A stretch of 34,337 nt of DNA from Candidatus Gastranaerophilales bacterium (GTDB taxonomy: Bacteria; Cyanobacteriota; Vampirovibrionia; Gastranaerophilales; Gastranaerophilaceae): the NCBI GenBank assembly GCA_944324405.1, contig CALUWF010000016.1, positions 1-34,337 of the forward strand, written 5' to 3'. This document shows positions 32,302-34,337 of the stretch, one piece after another; the first letter of the stretch is position 1; every line of letters begins with the position of its first letter. The notes under the pieces were generated by a model that was given only the letters and a program-made list of their open reading frames with translations, searched no databases and had not been told where the DNA came from. The position numbers were made by a program, and so were the translations under genes.

Positions 32302-33255
32302 CTATACTAAACTCAAAATGCTCTCAACAGTATCTTTGAGTGACTGCGAATCGGATATATTATAAGTCTTGACATCCGGCGGACAAATTTTGCGGTTTAA
32401 ACCGGCGAGCACCTTGCCGTTGCCAAGCTCAATAAATGTGTCAATACCTTCATTCAGCATTAACTGTATTGTTTGAACCCAGTATACGCTTGATGAAATT
32501 TGTTTTGGCATTTTTAATCTGAAATCTTCTTTATCCGTTGTGATTTTGGCATCAACGTTTGTAACAACGGGAATTGAAGCGTTATTTAAGTTTAAATCTT
32601 TGACAAATTCGCTAAATCCTTCTGCGGCGCTTTGCATAAGTGCGCTGTGAAAACCGCCGGATACTGCAAGGGGAATAACTTTTCTTGCGCCCGCTTCTTT
32701 TATAAGCTCGTTTGCTTTTAAAATTGCGGCTTGTTCGCCTGTTATTACCGTCTGGGTCGGGTCATTGTAGTTTGCAATTTGAGCCACGCCTAAATTTTGA
32801 ACCTGATTTAAACAATTTTGGATTTTATCCGTTTCAAGCCCCAAAACCGCACTCATAGCGCCCGATTTTAATTTTGTTGCTTCGTCCATTAAATCCGCGC
32901 GTTTTTGAATGGCTCTAAGAGTTGTGTTTAAATCCATGACATTTGCGCAGTACATGGCGCCATATTCACCAAGTGAGTGCCCAGCAGCCATTTTGGCACT
33001 TATTTCACCCTTTGATACCTCTTTTAGAGCTTCAAGTGCTGCAATTGATGTTGTGACTATTGCGCTTTGCGCGTTAATTGTTTGTTTTAAAGTGTCGTCG
33101 GGGCCTTCAAAGCAAATTTTTGAAACACTTTTCCCCAAAACTTCATCCGCCGTTTGAAAAACTTTTTTTGCACTTTCAAAGTTATTGTATAAATCAAGCC
33201 CCATACCCGTTGTTTGCGAACCTTGTCCGGGGAAAATAAAAGCAATGTTTTTCAT
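32302..33255 (-). CDS. fabD: Malonyl-CoA:ACP transacylase FabD
   Basis: FabD moves malonyl from CoA to ACP. The 317 residues include FPGQGSQ (8-14), the nucleophile Ser94 in GHSLGEYGA, the catalytic His203 in SGGFHSALM and the ANYNDPTQTVITG loop. Its ATG overlaps the end of fabH by 1 bp. Confidence 0.97.
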   Translation of the reverse strand: MKNIAFIFPGQGSQTTGMGLDLYNNFESAKKVFQTADEVLGKSVSKICFEGPDDTLKQTINAQSAIVTTSIAALEALKEVSKGEISAKMAAGHSLGEYGAMYCANVMDLNTTLRAIQKRADLMDEATKLKSGAMSAVLGLETDKIQNCLNQVQNLGVAQIANYNDPTQTVITGEQAAILKANELIKEAGARKVIPLAVSGGFHSALMQSAAEGFSEFVKDLNLNNASIPVVTNVDAKITTDKEDFRLKMPKQISSSVYWVQTIQLMLNEGIDTFIELGNGKVLAGLNRKICPPDVKTYNISDSQSLKDTVESILSLV

Positions 33256-34259
33256 TAGTAAATTCCTTTTCTAAGTCTTACAATCACGCTGCCCCATGTC
33301 ATGCCTGCGCCAAAAGCACATAAAAGTGCGGTTGAAGGTGTTTTAACCTTACCCTGCTCTATTGCTTCGCTCAGTGCAATCCCAACCGATGCCGCAGATG
33401 TATTTCCGTATTTATCAATATTTGTAATTACTTTTTCATCAGTGTAGTTAAGTCTTTGTTGCAGCGCATCTATTATTCTTAAGTTTGCCTGATGCGGAAC
33501 AAGATAGTCGATATCCTCGGGCTTTAAGCCGCAGTTTTCAATGCAATTGTTAACGGAATCAGGCATCGTTGTAACTACAAATTTATAAACTTCTTTGCCG
33601 TTCATTGCAATTTTATCGCTTGCAGGTTCAAGAGGCTCAACCAGCGGACAGTTTTGACCGTTTAAGTGCATTGTAATATGTTTTCCCTGTTTACCGTCAG
33701 CATTGATGTCTATTGCGATAATGTCGTCTATGCCGTCTTGCGATTTTTCAATTATCATAGCGCTTGCACCGTCGCCAAAAAGCACACAGCTGCTTCTGTC
33801 TTCCCAGTTTAAAAACTTTGAAACAGTGTCTGTTGCAACCAGAAGTGCACGGTTGTATTTACCTGATGAAATCATTGAACGCGCAATTTCCATAGCATAT
33901 ATCATCCCTGTGCAGGCTGCCGTAATATCAAAAGCGACGGTGCCCGTTTTTGCGTCTATTGCTTCTGAAATTGCACAGCCGGTTGAGGGGTAAATATTAA
34001 AAGGGTTTGAGGTAGCGGCAATGATAAGGTCAATATCTTCGCCTTTTAAACTTGCCTTCTGAAGCGCTTCGCGAGCAGCCGCAACGCCGAGCGTAAAAGA
34101 ATTTTCGTTGCCTGACGCTATGTGACGTTGTTTAATACCTGTCCTTGTGGTAATCCACTCGTCTGACGTGTCAAGAATTTTTGTTAAATCATCATTTGTT
34201 ATAACTGTTTTCGGTACCGCTTTTCCTAAAGATACTATCCTTATGGGTATGCTGCTCAT
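33255..34259 (-). CDS. fabH: 3-oxoacyl-ACP synthase III FabH
   Basis: FabH starts fatty-acid chains by joining acetyl-CoA and malonyl-ACP. From ATG 34259 it has 334 residues. An upstream TTG at 34274 is in frame, but GGGGAG sits just before the ATG. The triad Cys116 (TAACTGMIYAM), His256 (PHQANLRIIDA) and Asn286 (YGNTSAASVG) is complete, and the N-terminal EWITTRTGIKQRHIA is typical. It follows the probable plsX end by 24 bp and leads into fabD. Confidence 0.97.
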   Translation of the reverse strand: MSSIPIRIVSLGKAVPKTVITNDDLTKILDTSDEWITTRTGIKQRHIASGNENSFTLGVAAAREALQKASLKGEDIDLIIAATSNPFNIYPSTGCAISEAIDAKTGTVAFDITAACTGMIYAMEIARSMISSGKYNRALLVATDTVSKFLNWEDRSSCVLFGDGASAMIIEKSQDGIDDIIAIDINADGKQGKHITMHLNGQNCPLVEPLEPASDKIAMNGKEVYKFVVTTMPDSVNNCIENCGLKPEDIDYLVPHQANLRIIDALQQRLNYTDEKVITNIDKYGNTSAASVGIALSEAIEQGKVKTPSTALLCAFGAGMTWGSVIVRLRKGIY

Positions 34260-34283
34260 TTTCTCTCCCCGCAATCTGCGAAT

Positions 34284-34337
34284 TTATTGATAAATTTCCA
34301 TAATTTTTTTATTTACGTCTGATTCGACAGCTTCTTT
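34284..34337 (-). CDS. C-terminal end of a gene upstream of fabH, probably plsX
   Basis: The last 17 codons before a TAA at 34284-34286 read KEAVESDVNKKIMEIYQ. The gene runs off the window. The plsX-fabH-fabD order is common, in cyanobacteria too, so PlsX (phosphate acyltransferase) is likely, but the fragment is too short to prove it. Confidence 0.5.
   Translation of the reverse strand, partial: KEAVESDVNKKIMEIYQ

Overview
The window looks like chromosomal DNA of a non-photosynthetic relative of cyanobacteria, most likely Melainabacteria/Vampirovibrionia, order Gastranaerophilales. This is an inference from several independent signs. The response regulator at 26962-27708 is close to cyanobacterial RpaB along its whole length. 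pheS stands without pheT, and rpmI-rplT stand without infC, as in cyanobacteria. A type IV prepilin has the N-terminus FTLAEVLITLAIIGVVAAMTIP that I associate with this group. The cell is diderm (RND efflux pump with outer-membrane factor), the DNA is AT-rich, and the alcohol dehydrogenase and aldo/keto reductases fit fermentative metabolism. No rRNA, tRNA, CRISPR array, phage gene or insertion sequence was seen.

Layout. 1-878: a decayed secreted-protein gene (start-proximal frameshift, two consecutive in-frame stops, lost 3' end) and intergenic DNA. 879-1346: a GNAT acetyltransferase. 1374-7616: a tripartite RND efflux operon (membrane fusion protein, pump, outer-membrane factor; minus strand) divergent from a MarR regulator, with two abutting palindromes between them. 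7774-10322: a TetR regulator with two aldo/keto reductases, preceded by a double palindromic operator and closed by a terminator. 10323-11303: mostly non-coding DNA with a small zinc-ribbon gene and strong hairpins. 11304-14309: metallophosphoesterase plus TPR protein, divergent from ispG across a 34-bp gap whose core is a perfect palindrome made of two opposed -10-like boxes. 14382-14762: a small secreted protein of unknown function.

14746-20385 is the most unusual block: a tightly overlapping five-gene operon coding for homologues of the complex I membrane subunits NuoJ-K-L-M-N and nothing else of complex I. Several charged residues of the proton path are missing. Both NuoK glutamates are gone, the TM5 glutamate and the loop histidine of NuoL are gone, and the TM12 glutamate of NuoM is an arginine, while the fold, the TM7 lysines and the NuoL C-terminal lateral helix remain. 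This may be a repurposed or decaying ion-translocating membrane arm.

20565-25048: proS-gatD (tRNA charging and peptidoglycan glutamate amidation), a Gln-rich coiled-coil protein, rpmI-rplT and the prepilin. 25204-26952: a YqhD-type alcohol dehydrogenase converging with an MpaA-like murein peptide amidase. 26962-27708: the RpaB-type regulator. 27883-29818: a multi-pass GT-C-like membrane protein and a small periplasmic helical protein. 29903-30940: pheS. 30933-34337: the fatty-acid operon (probable plsX end, fabH, fabD, fabG) followed by a secreted ankyrin-repeat protein.
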